Origin: Thozetella sp. PMI_491
Lineage: Eukaryota; Ascomycota; Sordariomycetes; Chaetosphaeriales; Chaetosphaeriaceae
Direction: 5' to 3'
NCBI GenBank assembly: GCA_021432635.1
Contig: MU270041.1
Location: 788,107 to 852,106, forward strand
Length of the DNA: 64,000 bases
This document shows positions 34,201-45,245 of the stretch, one piece after another; the first letter of the stretch is position 1, and each line of letters begins with the position of its first letter. The notes beneath the pieces are model-generated. The model was not told the origin of the DNA and ran no database searches. It saw nothing but the letters and a program-made list of their open reading frames with translations. A program made the position numbers and the translations under genes.

Positions 34201-37200
34201 GTTCGCGGCAGCTTGTCGTGCGGCGTTGTAGATAGCTTGCATCTTGCCAAACTTGACGAGGAAGTCAACAATCTTTCGGAATGGCTCCTCCAGGAAGTTG
34301 ACCTTGATGGAACCCGCCCTGAGGAATATGGACGAGTCATAGCCAGGGTATTGTTCCTTTGTCGAGTCAAACGTCTCGTACCGGAAGTCGGCCAGCTCAT
34401 CCCCTTGGATCGTGACGAGCTGGCGGATGCTGGAGTTATCAGGCACGCCGAGATTCACGTCGTCCACAAGATTGAGGTCGCCCAACTTCACAGATACGCG
34501 CATGGTCCTTCCAAGAAGGAACACGCCCACATCAGCCTGGTTGAAAGAGAGTGTGGCAAGACGAATGCCGTCATTATTGAGAATCATCCGGATACTCTTC
34601 AGATCGACCTTAACCCGGATAGCCCCACCTTCTGTCTGCTGCTGGATGGGGGGCGGCGGGGTCACTTCGACATCGAGCTCAGAATCTGTGTCAGTAAGTG
34701 CTTTTGATGGCCGGTTATTGGCGTTGTTGTTATTGTTCGTGAAAGTGATGAGGATAAAGTCTAGCAGGGTGAGGAGGGTCTTGCGGGTCACGATGAGATT
34801 GATGGTAGATATCGCCACATCGACGTTTGTTTCGACCCCTTCATACACCGACATGAACTCAGGGGACTCCTTCTTGACCCTTACGAACTTGACGTGGACG
34901 AGATTGCGGCGCTGCTCGCGGTCTTCGACATCGCCGGAAGAGACAATTGATTTGAACTCGGCCGGCTGGTTGTCGACGAAATCGTCAACCGTCACAGACC
35001 CAAGTAACACCTCAGCAGCCATGTCATATTGCCGTAGATAGAATATGAGGTCGAAGTTCTCGGCCACCAATTCAACAAGTAGCTGATCCGGCCGCTTCCT
35101 ATCGGGGTCGCTCCGGTAGAGTGTGCCTTTCAGCTTGTCGACGGTGAACTTGAACTCGAAGCTTCGCTGCTGCAGCTTGAGCTGGTCGTTACCTCTGCCT
35201 TCCTTTGCGTCCTCGAATTTCTCCTCGTCGTCATTGAGGTCATCGTCGTTCAGAATGATGGCCTGCTGCTGGCTAGTAAAGGGGAGGAGCTGAGAGGCGC
35301 GGCGCCCGTCGCTCTTTTTACGGGACCGGCCTGAGGCAGTGCTGAGTCCTCTAGGCCGCTGTTGCCTATCGCCAGTCCCCTGCTGAGCAAGCTGTTGGTC
35401 TCCATGGAGCTTCGGGATGGCAACATCAATCAAGCGCATGATGCTCTTGTACTTGGTATCGGAAGCACTGGCATGGAGAACAGGAAGATGGCCAGAGATC
35501 CTCAGTTTTGTGAGGTTCGGAGCCTTGGGGATGATGGATGTCTCGACCACGAAGTTAACATTGATCTTGTCCACCACATGCATCAGCACGTTCTCGTCTC
35601 TCGCGGTCAGCTGCTTCTTTGTCTCGTCGATAGAAGGTCCAATCAAGAGCTGGGTCGAAGTCAGCTTGACAAGGAAGCGGTCATACATGAGAGACTGGAG
35701 CCTCTTAAAGTCCTCGTCAGTATAATTTTGGTTCTGCTTGGACTGGATCTCCTTCATCGTGTCCTTGTCCACCAGCTCACTGTTAACGCTAATGTGACCG
35801 GCGTCTAGGATGAGACAGGTCGACCGCTTCGTCGTTATACTCTCTGGAATGATGATCAAGGGGGCTTGAAGATCCAACTTAGCGTTGATAGTCTTGTGCT
35901 CCTCGAGGGCAAATTCGAGTCCTGCCCGAGTCTGTTCTCGGAGGCCCTCGACCGTGGCCCCTGCGGTCTCCATCAAGGCTGTTATCGACTCCATATGCCG
36001 GTCAGGAGGGCGGAAGAAGTCGACGATTCCAACCACGCAGTTGGGATTCCAGACGATCTCGAGAGGCTTGAGCTTGGCCGTAACGGCTACGTCGCCTTGT
36101 CCGTCCAAGGGGTTCTGTTCGATCTGGAACTGGAAGAACGCCTCCTGGCTGTTCTTCTCAAGCTCGGCAATCGAGAGCCTCTTTAGCTTCCGAGTCTCCG
36201 GGGCGTCCTTGACACGCACGATTTCTTGGTACAAGCTCTGGGGCGTCGTGCCGTCGTTGACCCGGAGACCGCCGAGGCTCAAGTCCAGGAGGAACGAGTC
36301 GGGACGCTTGAGTCCTTTGGCCTTGAATACGTCGAAGTGGAGACTGAGAAGATCCCGCGCCTTCCCATGGGGGTTCTGCTTCAGCGTGAAACTTCCCGTA
36401 CTCAATGATGTCTCGATCTGCATCTTGACCGTGTCTCTTGGCGCGTCCACCTCGGCGGCGAGGGCCGTCTTTTCGTCCCACTCGATAGCATCGTAAAGCT
36501 CCTTCTTCTGCTCTTCCGTGATTTGCGTGTTTTCAGTCTCGTCCTGCTTCTCCGCCGGCTTCGCGCCCCATATCCAGGATACCCAGCCTTGTTGTTGCTG
36601 TTGTGCCGGGCGGTTCTTGAGGGCCTCCGCGTTTTCCTTCCTAAGTTGGTTACGCGCAAGAGACCGCCAAAACCTTAGGTCTTCGTAGTCGAGCTTCTCC
36701 TCTAGCTTCTTGAGGTCTTCGTTTTCGTCCGCAGTTAGCTGCTGGTTTTGCTTCTTCTTTTTGAACAGCTCGATGTATCTCTTGCGGTCGTCGCGCCGTT
36801 CCCTGAAGTAGTCCCATGACCATCGCCTATTTCGCTCATGAATCTTGTTCAGCACCGCGTTTCCGGCAAACTTCAACCACGCGCGGGGGTCTTCCTTGGG
36901 AGTGACCCCCTTGGGCTGATACTTTTTGTACTCCTGATGCCGTAGGAAATAGTGGAAGAGATCTACCATCATCAAGGCGTCACGGTATTGGTGGTCGTCG
37001 AGCACAACGCCGATCTCGTCAAACAGTAGGTTGGCCTTAAACCTGGGCACCGCAGTGTCGCCTGTCTTGTCGAGTTCGATCTTGGCCTGGCCGGTGACGG
37101 GCTTCAATATGAACTGGTGATTGCCCACGATCTCGCCCTCCGTCTTGCCAATCATGGCCTTGAATTGTTGGATCAGCTCGTCGTGGGGGGTCATCTCGTC

Positions 37201-37896
37201 CTCAGGCTCCACCTCCCGGCCGGAGCCGAGCAGCTTGGTGTCGGTGTTCCAGTAGATGGCCAGGGCCTCGAGCGTGGCAAGTTTGTGCGTCGTCTGGGCC
37301 GAATCTTGAATGAAGGTCGGAGTCCACTGGCCATCGGTGCTGACGGCACTGAACTCCTCCAGGGTGACGCCGAGTGCGAACGGGTGGCCGGGGGCCGAGA
37401 TGGCATCCTCGTATCGGACGTGGATGTTCTTGACTGTGACCTGCAGGTTGTCGACAATCTTGGTGACCAGGCTCTGGGTGAAGCTCTGGCTCTTTTTCTG
37501 CTCCTCCTGGCTGAGACCTTCCTGGGAACGTTCCTTGAGGAGCTCCGCTGAGTCGAGCTTCTCCATCTTGACGCGCTGCTTCCGCCGCTCCTCCTCTTCC
37601 TCATTATACTGGGCCTCTTCCTTAGGTGACGCGAGCAAGAAGACATCTTCGATGAAGATCTTGACTGGCGCGCCTCGAAGGTTCGACCAGGGTATGACGA
37701 GCGTCAGTTCGCCGAGGTGACCCTCGACGACATTGATCGGGAGCTTCAGCTGGTCGAGGGCCTCGCGCCGGAGCTCGAGATCCCGAAGCTTGACGTCCCC
37801 AGACCATATTCCAACCTTGAGCTGTGTCGGGTCGAAATTTTTTACATACATGCCCAGGAAGCGGTTCAGCAACCCCGATACCAGACCTTCCAACAT
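28244..37896 (-). CDS. VPS13: Vacuolar protein sorting-associated protein 13 (bridge-type lipid transfer protein)
   Basis: Giant bridge-like lipid transporter acting at membrane contact sites (ER, mitochondria, vacuole/endosome). Two exons, 37896-31448 and 31391-28244, with a 56-nt intron (GTAAGT donor) give 3198 residues, matching fungal VPS13. The N-terminal chorein domain opens with MLEGLVSGLLNRFLGMYVKN and includes WSGDVKLRDLELRREAL and EGHLGELTLVIPWSNLRG. Long repeating-beta-groove regions follow, interrupted by disordered Ser/Gln/Asn-rich loops (for example around the codons at 34.7 kb and 35.3 kb). The SHR-BD/VAB region is around residues 1900-2500 (APYRIRNYTGFDVVMNTR, TNIPIELGVYD, MPYAWDFPA). 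The C-terminal ATG2-like segment (GSVAKGLAAATMD, ARNRPKHAIYGVTAG) and a PH-like end (WDVPLKDVQTI) are clear. Only one intron in 9.6 kb. It is divergent from the mitochondrial gene at 39364. Confidence 0.97.
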
Positions 37897-39363
37897 GGCG
37901 GTGGCGGGGTGCCGTTACCCAGGCGGGGGGGATCGGTTCGGATGGATTACCCAAGAGTCCGCGAGGGCAGCATTGGGAAGGTCGAGACCGGCTGCAGAGA
38001 ATTTCGAGGTCGCAGTCTTGGTCGCTGAGGAGGCAGCGCTTTTTGGGTGTGGTTGCCGTCGGTCGAAGCTATCGTGGAAGAGAGTTGGCGGCAGGCGAGT
38101 TGGTTGGCGTCATGGATTGGCTGCGCCCCGATCTTGTGTGCCTCCGCGATTCGGGTGGGACTCGGTTGGAGTCGGTCTGAAGAGGGCGCGTCGAGCAGGA
38201 GCACGAGCGCGAGGACAAGAGAGAAGGGGAAAATAACAGAAAAGAAGCGAAACGACGAAGTGTCTTCCGTCTACCTGGTGTGCAGAACCGAGGAAAGTGA
38301 GGCTCGATTTTAGTCGCAAATAGAGGCGGCTCTGTTGGATCCCTTTGCTGGGTGCCTTGGGCTCGCTCATCGATGATGACGATGTTTCGTTGGCCAGAGC
38401 TAGTAGCGGGTGCGCAGGGATGGTACTTTGCACACGCCTGGGGTAGCACAAAGCCCCACTACTCCTCGCCTATGAGTCTCTTGCAAATGACGGCAGCGAC
38501 GGCAGTGGGGGTCCTTTCCTAAGATGAAAACTCGAGCTCTAACGAGAGTCGCAGAAAAGTTCAGCAAGCCGTTAAATAGCTATGTCCTCAGTTCTCGCCT
38601 CTTTTTTTTCTTCTTTTCCTTTCGCACTTGCTAGCTCTGGAGAAATGGCCGTTGGAGGCGCATGGGTCGACAGGACGGACCATCATAGGCTCCTCAGGGC
38701 AGAGAGGCATGGGAGCTAATTGAGGGCTCTCTCCCTTACCCTTCACACTGGGCTCCAACGACATCTTCGTGCGACGGTGTCGTCAGTTCACGCGATCTTT
38801 TCTGCCATAGTTGATGTCCCTTTTCTCCGGCTTCTTTGAGATGCCTTAGGTTGCGCGACCATGTGGACAAGCCCAGGAAAAAAGCTTGGAACTTTTCCTC
38901 CTGTGGCGTCTCCAGACTACCCAAGCTTGGCAAGGTAGCTCCTTTGACATCGCTGCCCAGCGACGGTGGGGTAGGTTTGGGGTGGCTAAGAGACGGCTGG
39001 GGGCCGCCTGCGGGGTCGCTCCAGCCCATCCAAATTGGTGTCGAGAAAAGCTCCCGGAGCCGGGTATGCAAATCATTACGTCACATCCGAGTCCCCAAAG
39101 TCGTCACCACTCAAGCAGGAGAAGCAGCATTCAGGGCGCTGGAACCGATATGAGGGGCTCAAAGAAAAAGAAGGAAATTTGTCTTGCCGGGAGGCTTGGA
39201 TATACATTCAATTCAACTCCTTGCCAATCCGTCTCCTGGCTCTCAGTAGCTCTTAGATTGTGAGGTTCCCGCCTGCTCGTCGTATGAACATTGTCCAGCT
39301 TCAATTCCTGGATCGACTCCTGTCCCAGCTGCCCCACTAAGCCCCCGCGCCGGGACAGCGATA
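37897..39363. other. Divergent promoter region, VPS13 (-) / mitochondrial protein (+)
   Basis: About 1.5 kb between two housekeeping genes transcribed away from each other. T-rich and CT-rich tracts near 38600-38630 resemble fungal core-promoter pyrimidine blocks. The short frames on both strands have no domain resemblance. Much of this may be 5' untranslated sequence. Confidence 0.45.
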
Positions 39364-40658
39364 ATGATGTTGAGAGGCACGCGATCCCTCCTAAGCGCAG
39401 CACAAAAGGGCGCCGTCGCGCGGTCGGCTCTCGGAAGACCAGTCGCTGTCCGTGCCGGCCCTACTTGTCCTCCCCCGTTCCAGCGAGTAGACACTTCCTT
39501 GGCCCTTCGGCTCCTGCCGCGAGCTTCGAGGGCCGAGTACTCGACCAAACCGCCGCTGCAGCCAAACAAGCGGGATGTAGCACGCGAGAAGGAGGTGGGC
39601 AGGCAGAAGCTCGAGTCTCACCCGGAGCTGGTGTCGACCGAATCAAGCGTACGCCACGTCCTCGAGCCCTCGCAGGCTCCCCCAGACGATTCTCGGGACG
39701 TGCTTCGCGATGCTAAGGAAGATATCGTACGTTGGCTCTTCTCCCGATCCGAATGCTTCTGCTCTATTGTTGGACTGACGACCTCTACGCCGTTTAGGAA
39801 AAAGTGAAGGAGACTTTTGCTCTCTCAAGCGTGCCTCGACAGCCCTACGCTCTCGGTCTTGCCGGCACGCTCCCGTACCTTGCCACGTCCATTTCGACCG
39901 TCTACCTGTCATGGGACCTCAAGACAACTTGGCCAACTGATTCCAACTTCCTTAATAGCTTCTTGGTCTCGCATGAGACGGCCACCCAATGGCTGCAGGC
40001 TCTCGAGCCCATCCAGATCGGCTACGGCGCGGTCATCATATCCTTCCTAGGCGCCATCCACTGGGGACTCGAATATGCGGAAAAGGCCCCGTCCCGCCCG
40101 CGGACCTCGTTTCGATACGGCATTGGCTTGCTTGCGCCATGCATTGCCTGGCCCACGATGATGTTCCCCATCGAGTGGGCGTTGACCGGACAGTTTCTGG
40201 CCTTCACAGGTCTGTACTTCGCAGATGCCCGGGCAACTAAGCGCGGCTGGGCGCCAGCTTGGTACTCCACGTATCGCTTCGTGCTCACGGCCATTGTGGG
40301 TGCGACCATCGTCATGACGCTCGTCGCCCGGGCGAAGATCGACGACAAATCGCCCCGTATCTCCACGGAGGATCTGAACAAGATCGTCCAACCGAGCCAG
40401 ACTAAATACGTCAACTGGGCCAGGTTGGAAGCGGAAGAGAAGGAGCGGATCCGGAGGGAGAAGAAAGAACAAGAGAAGCAAGAGAAGAAGGAGAAGAACG
40501 AGGAGAGGCAGCAGAAGCTCCTGGAGGAGAAAGGAGGCGCTTCTCCATCAAAGCAAGACGAGTCTGAGGACGTGGCAGAAGAGAGCGAAGACGATACGGC
40601 GGCCGAGGACGAGGCATCCGAGGACAAGAGTTCCGAAGGCAAGAAGAACAAGAAATGA
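39364..40658 (+). CDS. Mitochondrial inner-membrane protein, DUF3429 / TMEM69-like
   Basis: Two exons (39364-39726 and 39798-40658) joined in phase 0 across a 71-nt intron give 407 residues. The N-terminus is Arg/Ala/Ser-rich without acids (LRGTRSLLSAAQKGAVARSA), a typical mitochondrial presequence. After a charged linker come five or so hydrophobic segments: LGLAGTLPYLATSISTVYLS, YGAVIISFLGAIHWGLEYA, YGIGLLAPCIAWPTMMFPIE, LTGQFLAFTGLYFADAR and FVLTAIVGATIVMTLVAR. The GAIHWGLE and GLYFADA blocks are characteristic of DUF3429 proteins. The last 100 residues form a Lys/Glu coiled-coil and an acidic tail (EESEDDTAAEDEASEDKS), facing the matrix or intermembrane space. Molecular function of the family is poorly known. 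The first of two adjacent ATGs is used. Confidence 0.9.
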
Positions 40659-42196
40659 GGGATACTATGGGAACTACGGAGAGCCAATAGTCAGCTGGCT
40701 ACGCTGAAGTAATGGCCAGAGTTGTACAGTACCAGTTTCTCGGACGGAAAGGCGTCAGCTATGGTCCCCACAGGGGGTTGAATGGACTAAGATGATGTGC
40801 CACTTTATTGAACCCACCTGCACCGATGCACATGTAGCCAAGCACTATGAACCAGGGCATTCTTGGATCCTAGGCTCACTAAGCGGCTCGTTCTTGAGTC
40901 CTGAGTCAAGGATGTCGGCCCGCCACAAGTCAGCGTCTTTGCCGTGGCTGCAAGCCGTCTCGTTGGGTCCGGGGGATCTGCACCAGCCGTCCATCCCCGG
41001 GCCCCAGCTTCGATAAGAAAGCAATCCCGACAGTGTGGCCGAACCTGTGGGTACTTACCCAAGTATCGGTACGCCTGTCTTGGATTGGAAGGCAGTCGGC
41101 GAAGGTGTCGGGACGCTCCCCCTTGGTACAAGGGTGTATCGGATTCATCCCCCCCCCCCCTTGCTTTGCGTCAATCAGCGAAGGGTGCAGCTACGAGAGC
41201 GAACCAAAGCGCCTCCGGAGGGGTAGTTCGCCTCGGGTAGTTCCAGGGATCCCCCGTACCGAGAGCCCGGCCAAGGGGTTTGCCCGCGTTCGCGTTGCAA
41301 GCGTGCGAGACTGTCTTCCTGAAGGCACCGGCCGACGAAATGTGACTCCACATATCCCGAGTGGACCTGAACCAGTCTATTGGGAAAGGGGATCGAGGGG
41401 GTGAGAAGCATGCGTTCTTTGACCGGCAGCGGCAGACGTCAGAGGCGCGCCGAACCTCAAACAATCGAATTGTGCACACCGATTGCTCGTACCAAGCTGC
41501 TCTCCGGTAAGCCAAGCGGTGGTGTTGGTCCTGCGACGAATGGGCGCCAAGACTCGGCTCCCCTGTCGTCGTTCTTCCCCAATTATGCAATTGCCAGGGG
41601 TACTTGTTTACCCTATCTTCGAGAGGTCGCTGCTGTGCGACGTAAACTTTGGTTTCATAGGCTGCGCCGCCGACTTACACGATCCAGGAGGCACTGCCGG
41701 GCGCGACATCGCCAGCCTCACAGGCACCTTTTCTGAACCCCCCTCCGCCCTCCCGGGTCGGGCTTGGAGGTTCAGAGAATTGCAAGGACTAGCTCCCGGC
41801 CCAGATTCCTACGTCGCAATGGCCCACCAGCGGCTGCATATTTAGCTACATGATACCCGTGATGCTGGCGCCATTCGATTGGGCCATTTCACAACACGGC
41901 CAAGGGGTTAACTAACGAGCTGCATGGCCCCCGCGGAACGGACGGAGCAATGCCACTACGCTATAGGAACTATTGAACAAGCACGCTATGTCAACGTAGT
42001 GCCTGCCTCCGCCGAGCACCAACAAGCGGCCCCAGCGCCTGTTGATTAACAGTCCTAGCCCCCGGACTCCCCAAGACCCCATTCCGAGTCCACACGGGTT
42101 AGCTTTCCGCCAGCACTCTCCCGCGAACCCATTTACCACCCCCTCCCTGTTGACCCTGATCCTTGCCGGAAGAGACGCCCCAAGAGCTCCGCAGCC
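40659..42196. other. Intergenic, 1.5 kb
   Basis: Lies between two plus-strand genes. Contains a C12 run at about 41149-41160 and short chance frames only. The pyrimidine-rich stretch just before 42197 (CCACCCCCTCCCTGTTGACCC) is probably promoter or leader of the methyltransferase. Confidence 0.4.
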
Positions 42197-43171
42197 ATGA
42201 CCGACACCGACTTCTTCCACTCTCAGAAAAACGGGTACTGGGACACCTACCTGGCGGCCCGCCCAGACTACACCCGCTCCGAGTTCTTCGAGCGCCTCTT
42301 CGACTACCACCGCGAGCACGGCAATGGCTCGTTCCACCGCGCCCACGACGTCGCCTGTGGCCCCGGTAATGTCGCCGCTGTCCTCAAGCAGCACTTCCAG
42401 GCCGTAACCGCCAGCGACGCCAATGGCGAGCACGTCGAGGTCGCCCGCCAGAGGCTCGCCCAGGCCGAGGGTCCCGCCGAGACGGCCTTTGTTCAGTGCA
42501 TGGGGGAGGACATTACCGCCCACGAGAAGCCGGGCTCACTCGACCTCATCACGGTTGCCGAGGCAATCGCCCTCCTGGAAATGCCCAAGGCGCTCAGCTC
42601 CTTCGCTGAGGTGCTTAAGCCGGGTGGTACCATTGCGCTGTGGTTCTACGGGCGGCCGCATTTCGTAACTTCCACGGCCAAGTCGGCACCCCTCGACCTC
42701 GCCGCCAACACGGCGTATCGTGACCTAGCCAATTTTATGTTCCAGCCACTCATCGAGAGGAATCCGGCCGGCTGGGCCAAGCCCACGCGGCACATGCACT
42801 CGTGGTTCGACGATGTCGCCATCCCGGACGATGCATGGACCTCGGTTCGCCGGTTCAAGTGGAACGGGGACACCGAGTTGCCCTTCTACTCGCCCAACGC
42901 TGGCGGTCTAGACGGCAAGGTCGGCGATTCAGCCGTTGGACCGCACGAGACCCTGTCGGCACAAGTTGACCGCACACTCTGGGGCAAGACGTGGAACGCG
43001 AGCGACGCGAGGACGTTCCTCGAGGTCAACATGCCCGTATTCAACCCCGAGCTGCTACAGAGCGATGAGGGGCTCCGGCTGTTCCGGCAGCTCGAGCAGG
43101 CGCTGGGTGGCGAGGGGGTTAAGAAGCCGATCGCATGGCCGGTTGTCCTGATCCTGGCTGTCAAGAAGTGA
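42197..43171 (+). CDS. Class I SAM-dependent methyltransferase (trans-aconitate methyltransferase-like)
   Basis: Intronless, 324 residues, soluble. The opening YWDTYLAARPDYTRSEFFERLF is the typical lead-in of the fungal trans-aconitate-methyltransferase/TMT1-like group. The SAM site is seen at HDVACGPGNVAAVL (motif I), with SDANGEHVEVAR (motif II acidic residue), LDLITVAEAIALLEM (motif IV) and VLKPGGTIALWFYGRP (motif VI). The C-terminal 170 residues form the family-specific substrate cap (FMFQPLIERNPAGWAKP, WNGDTELPFYSPN). Small-molecule carboxyl or hydroxyl methylation is likely, though the substrate is unknown. It is unrelated in detail to the shorter methyltransferase at 10049. A 203-codon frame on the opposite strand is a shadow. 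Confidence 0.92.
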   Translation: MTDTDFFHSQKNGYWDTYLAARPDYTRSEFFERLFDYHREHGNGSFHRAHDVACGPGNVAAVLKQHFQAVTASDANGEHVEVARQRLAQAEGPAETAFVQCMGEDITAHEKPGSLDLITVAEAIALLEMPKALSSFAEVLKPGGTIALWFYGRPHFVTSTAKSAPLDLAANTAYRDLANFMFQPLIERNPAGWAKPTRHMHSWFDDVAIPDDAWTSVRRFKWNGDTELPFYSPNAGGLDGKVGDSAVGPHETLSAQVDRTLWGKTWNASDARTFLEVNMPVFNPELLQSDEGLRLFRQLEQALGGEGVKKPIAWPVVLILAVKK

Positions 43172-43850
43172 GTGGCGCTGCCGCTGCACCAAGATGGGGT
43201 GGTCGCGTCCCGTCTCGTGCGGGTGTCCAATGTTTTTTGGCAGCGACAGCCACGTCGATACCCACCCGAAACGGTATCCGTTGCGATACCGGCCTGTCAT
43301 ATAGCTTTCTCCTCCACAATCGAGGCGCACCCATTATAGGGCCACAGCATGCACCATAATTAGATGGGATCTTTTTCTGTCGAGTCTTATATTTGCGATA
43401 GTTTTGATTTAACGCACTAGCCACCATCGCTGCTTGGGTTAGCAACATACTTTTATCGACTTCCTTTGAAACTTCCAAAGACTTTAGAAGTTTCATGTTC
43501 CGTGTTAGTTGCGATGAAGCATGGTGAGAAAGACTGTCCGCAAGTAAGGTATAAAGTAGCTACCTGTCGCTGGCGTTCGTGCTACCGATTTACTGAGGTG
43601 CAAGAGTAGCAGACGACGGAGAATAAAGAGGTAAGCCTTCCTTTCAGTCCCGCAGGTAATAATTAGCGGTACAAAGAACCAAATGAATATATTGGATAGC
43701 CACAGGAGTCAGGACGTACTCTCCCTGTAGAGCTAATTAGGGAGCCGCATGCTAAAACGAGAATCTAAAAACAAAGTCTCCCACAGCCGTGCAAAACTCT
43801 AATGAAATGTTCCAGTAACAAGACCCTCTATTTTCCGCCGCCAATTCTGC
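43172..43850. other. Convergent intergenic spacer
   Basis: About 680 bp between the ends of the methyltransferase (+) and the RTA1-like gene (-). AT-richer than the coding DNA, without open frames of note; it should contain both polyadenylation regions. Confidence 0.4.
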
Positions 43851-45245
43851 CTAGTTATGCCTCAAGGGCTCATAGTTCCCCGGTTGGTTGTAATGATGGC
43901 CCTGCGCCGGTCTCTGCATTTGCTGAGGATGGATCGTGTGGTTTGTGAAGCCGTTACCGCCGGCTAACTGCTGATACTGCTGCTGCTGTTCCTGCCCGTA
44001 ATATTGCTGGGGGTATTGCTGGGGATAACTGGTCGCTTGCTGATCAAGGAGCGCAATTTTTACCTCGTTGCCCCCTTCCCGCTGGATAGTAGAGCCGCTA
44101 TCTAGGTGTTAACAGAAGGGCGTTTAACGTTGGGCATATCGGTCACTTCCTCGATATTGGCAAAGCTGGATGCAGCAGTAGTCTTGCCTCCAACTTCCCG
44201 TCGGAAGGCGATTCCTGGGTGAGCGACGTTGAGGCAATACACGGCGAGTACCATCATTCTGCACACAAGAGCGTGGTTAGCGATTCGCTCCCGAACCCTA
44301 GGTAACCGCCGCGACTCACCCAGCTTCAAGAACCATGAAACCCTTTTCGTCATGCATCGCCTCGCCCTTGTAACCCTCCTGTAGCTCCTTGACTCGGAAA
44401 CCGCAGCGGATGAAGATGAAGATGATCGAAAGAAACAGGAAGCTGAGGAAGATCTTGAACCGCGTGGACAGCGAGCCAGCCTTGGATTTGAGTTGATAGA
44501 GTACCACGTAGTCGATGAACAGGATCAGAAAGATGGTGAGCGTGATGACCTGGATAATGAGACCAGCCTTCGAGATCTTAACCCCGGTTTGGCCGCCACT
44601 GCTGGCCTGTGTCGCGGATAAAGCCCCACCTAGAGCCTGTAGAACGAGGGAAACAAGGTCGGAGGGGATGAAGGTCCAGACTAGGAACTTGGGGTTGAAA
44701 CGGGAGACAGAGCGGTCTAAATGAGTGATGCTGCTTTCAGCGTCAGCGCTGGACACAAAGTCTCGATCGGTCTCAGGAGTTCCGAGGGGGTTGCTTGAAG
44801 GCAAAACAGGCTACTTACGTCCTAGAAAGCAGCACATAGATGGCCGAACAGAAGAAGACTGGTGCGGTAGTGATGCAGACTGCGAAATTCGCGTTAGGCT
44901 CAGCCTCCATTGCACGAAATAGATAGTTTGGCAACGAAGAAATTTCTTACCAATTTGGATGAGGAACGCGTTGAAAGAAAAAGGGTTCTTGTTGTACAAG
45001 AGGCGTCCACCGTAGCCGATAATTTCGTCGATAACGCCGATACACACCATGCTCATGAAATCCCAAGAACGCCACCGGATGCCCTGACCGATGTGGATGA
45101 GCATTGACACGAAGAACAAGGCGATGATGGCAACATTCTGGGCGATCGATGGCTGATACGTCAAGATACTGGCCTCGACGGGGCACAGGTCGAGGGTGCA
45201 GTTGGCTTTCGAACCGAAAGCGATCAGGCCGTCTGGAAGCTGCAT
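43851..45245 (-). CDS. RTA1-like seven-transmembrane protein (lipid-translocating exporter family)
   Basis: Fungal RTA1/RTM1/RSB1-type membrane protein with seven helices, linked in yeasts to sphingoid-base export and resistance to membrane-active compounds. Exons 45245-44951, 44879-44819, 44730-44320 and 44258-44147 encode the core. Seen: NVAIIALFFVSMLIHIGQG, then DEIIGYGGR, TTAPVFFCSAIYVLLSR, the family signature HLDRSVSRFNPK with FIPSDLVSLVLQALGGALS, then IIQVITLTIFLILF and FLFLSIIFIFIRCGFRV. Reading straight through exon 4 stops at 44102 (307 residues). A 65-nt intron (44146-44082, donor GTGACC, acceptor CTATCCAG) instead joins in phase to exon 5 (44081-43851), a Gln/Tyr-rich tail ending NYEPLRHN, for 369 residues. 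The tail is open, repetitive and codon-biased, so I favour the long form. Confidence 0.87.

Noticed and set aside
33943-34707. 254-codon plus-strand frame, and others between 28 and 38 kb
   Set aside because: All lie antisense to the VPS13 exons, whose reading is certain.
41912-42523. 203-codon minus-strand frame
   Set aside because: Antisense to the methyltransferase at 42197; Gly/Val-rich translation is typical of a shadow.
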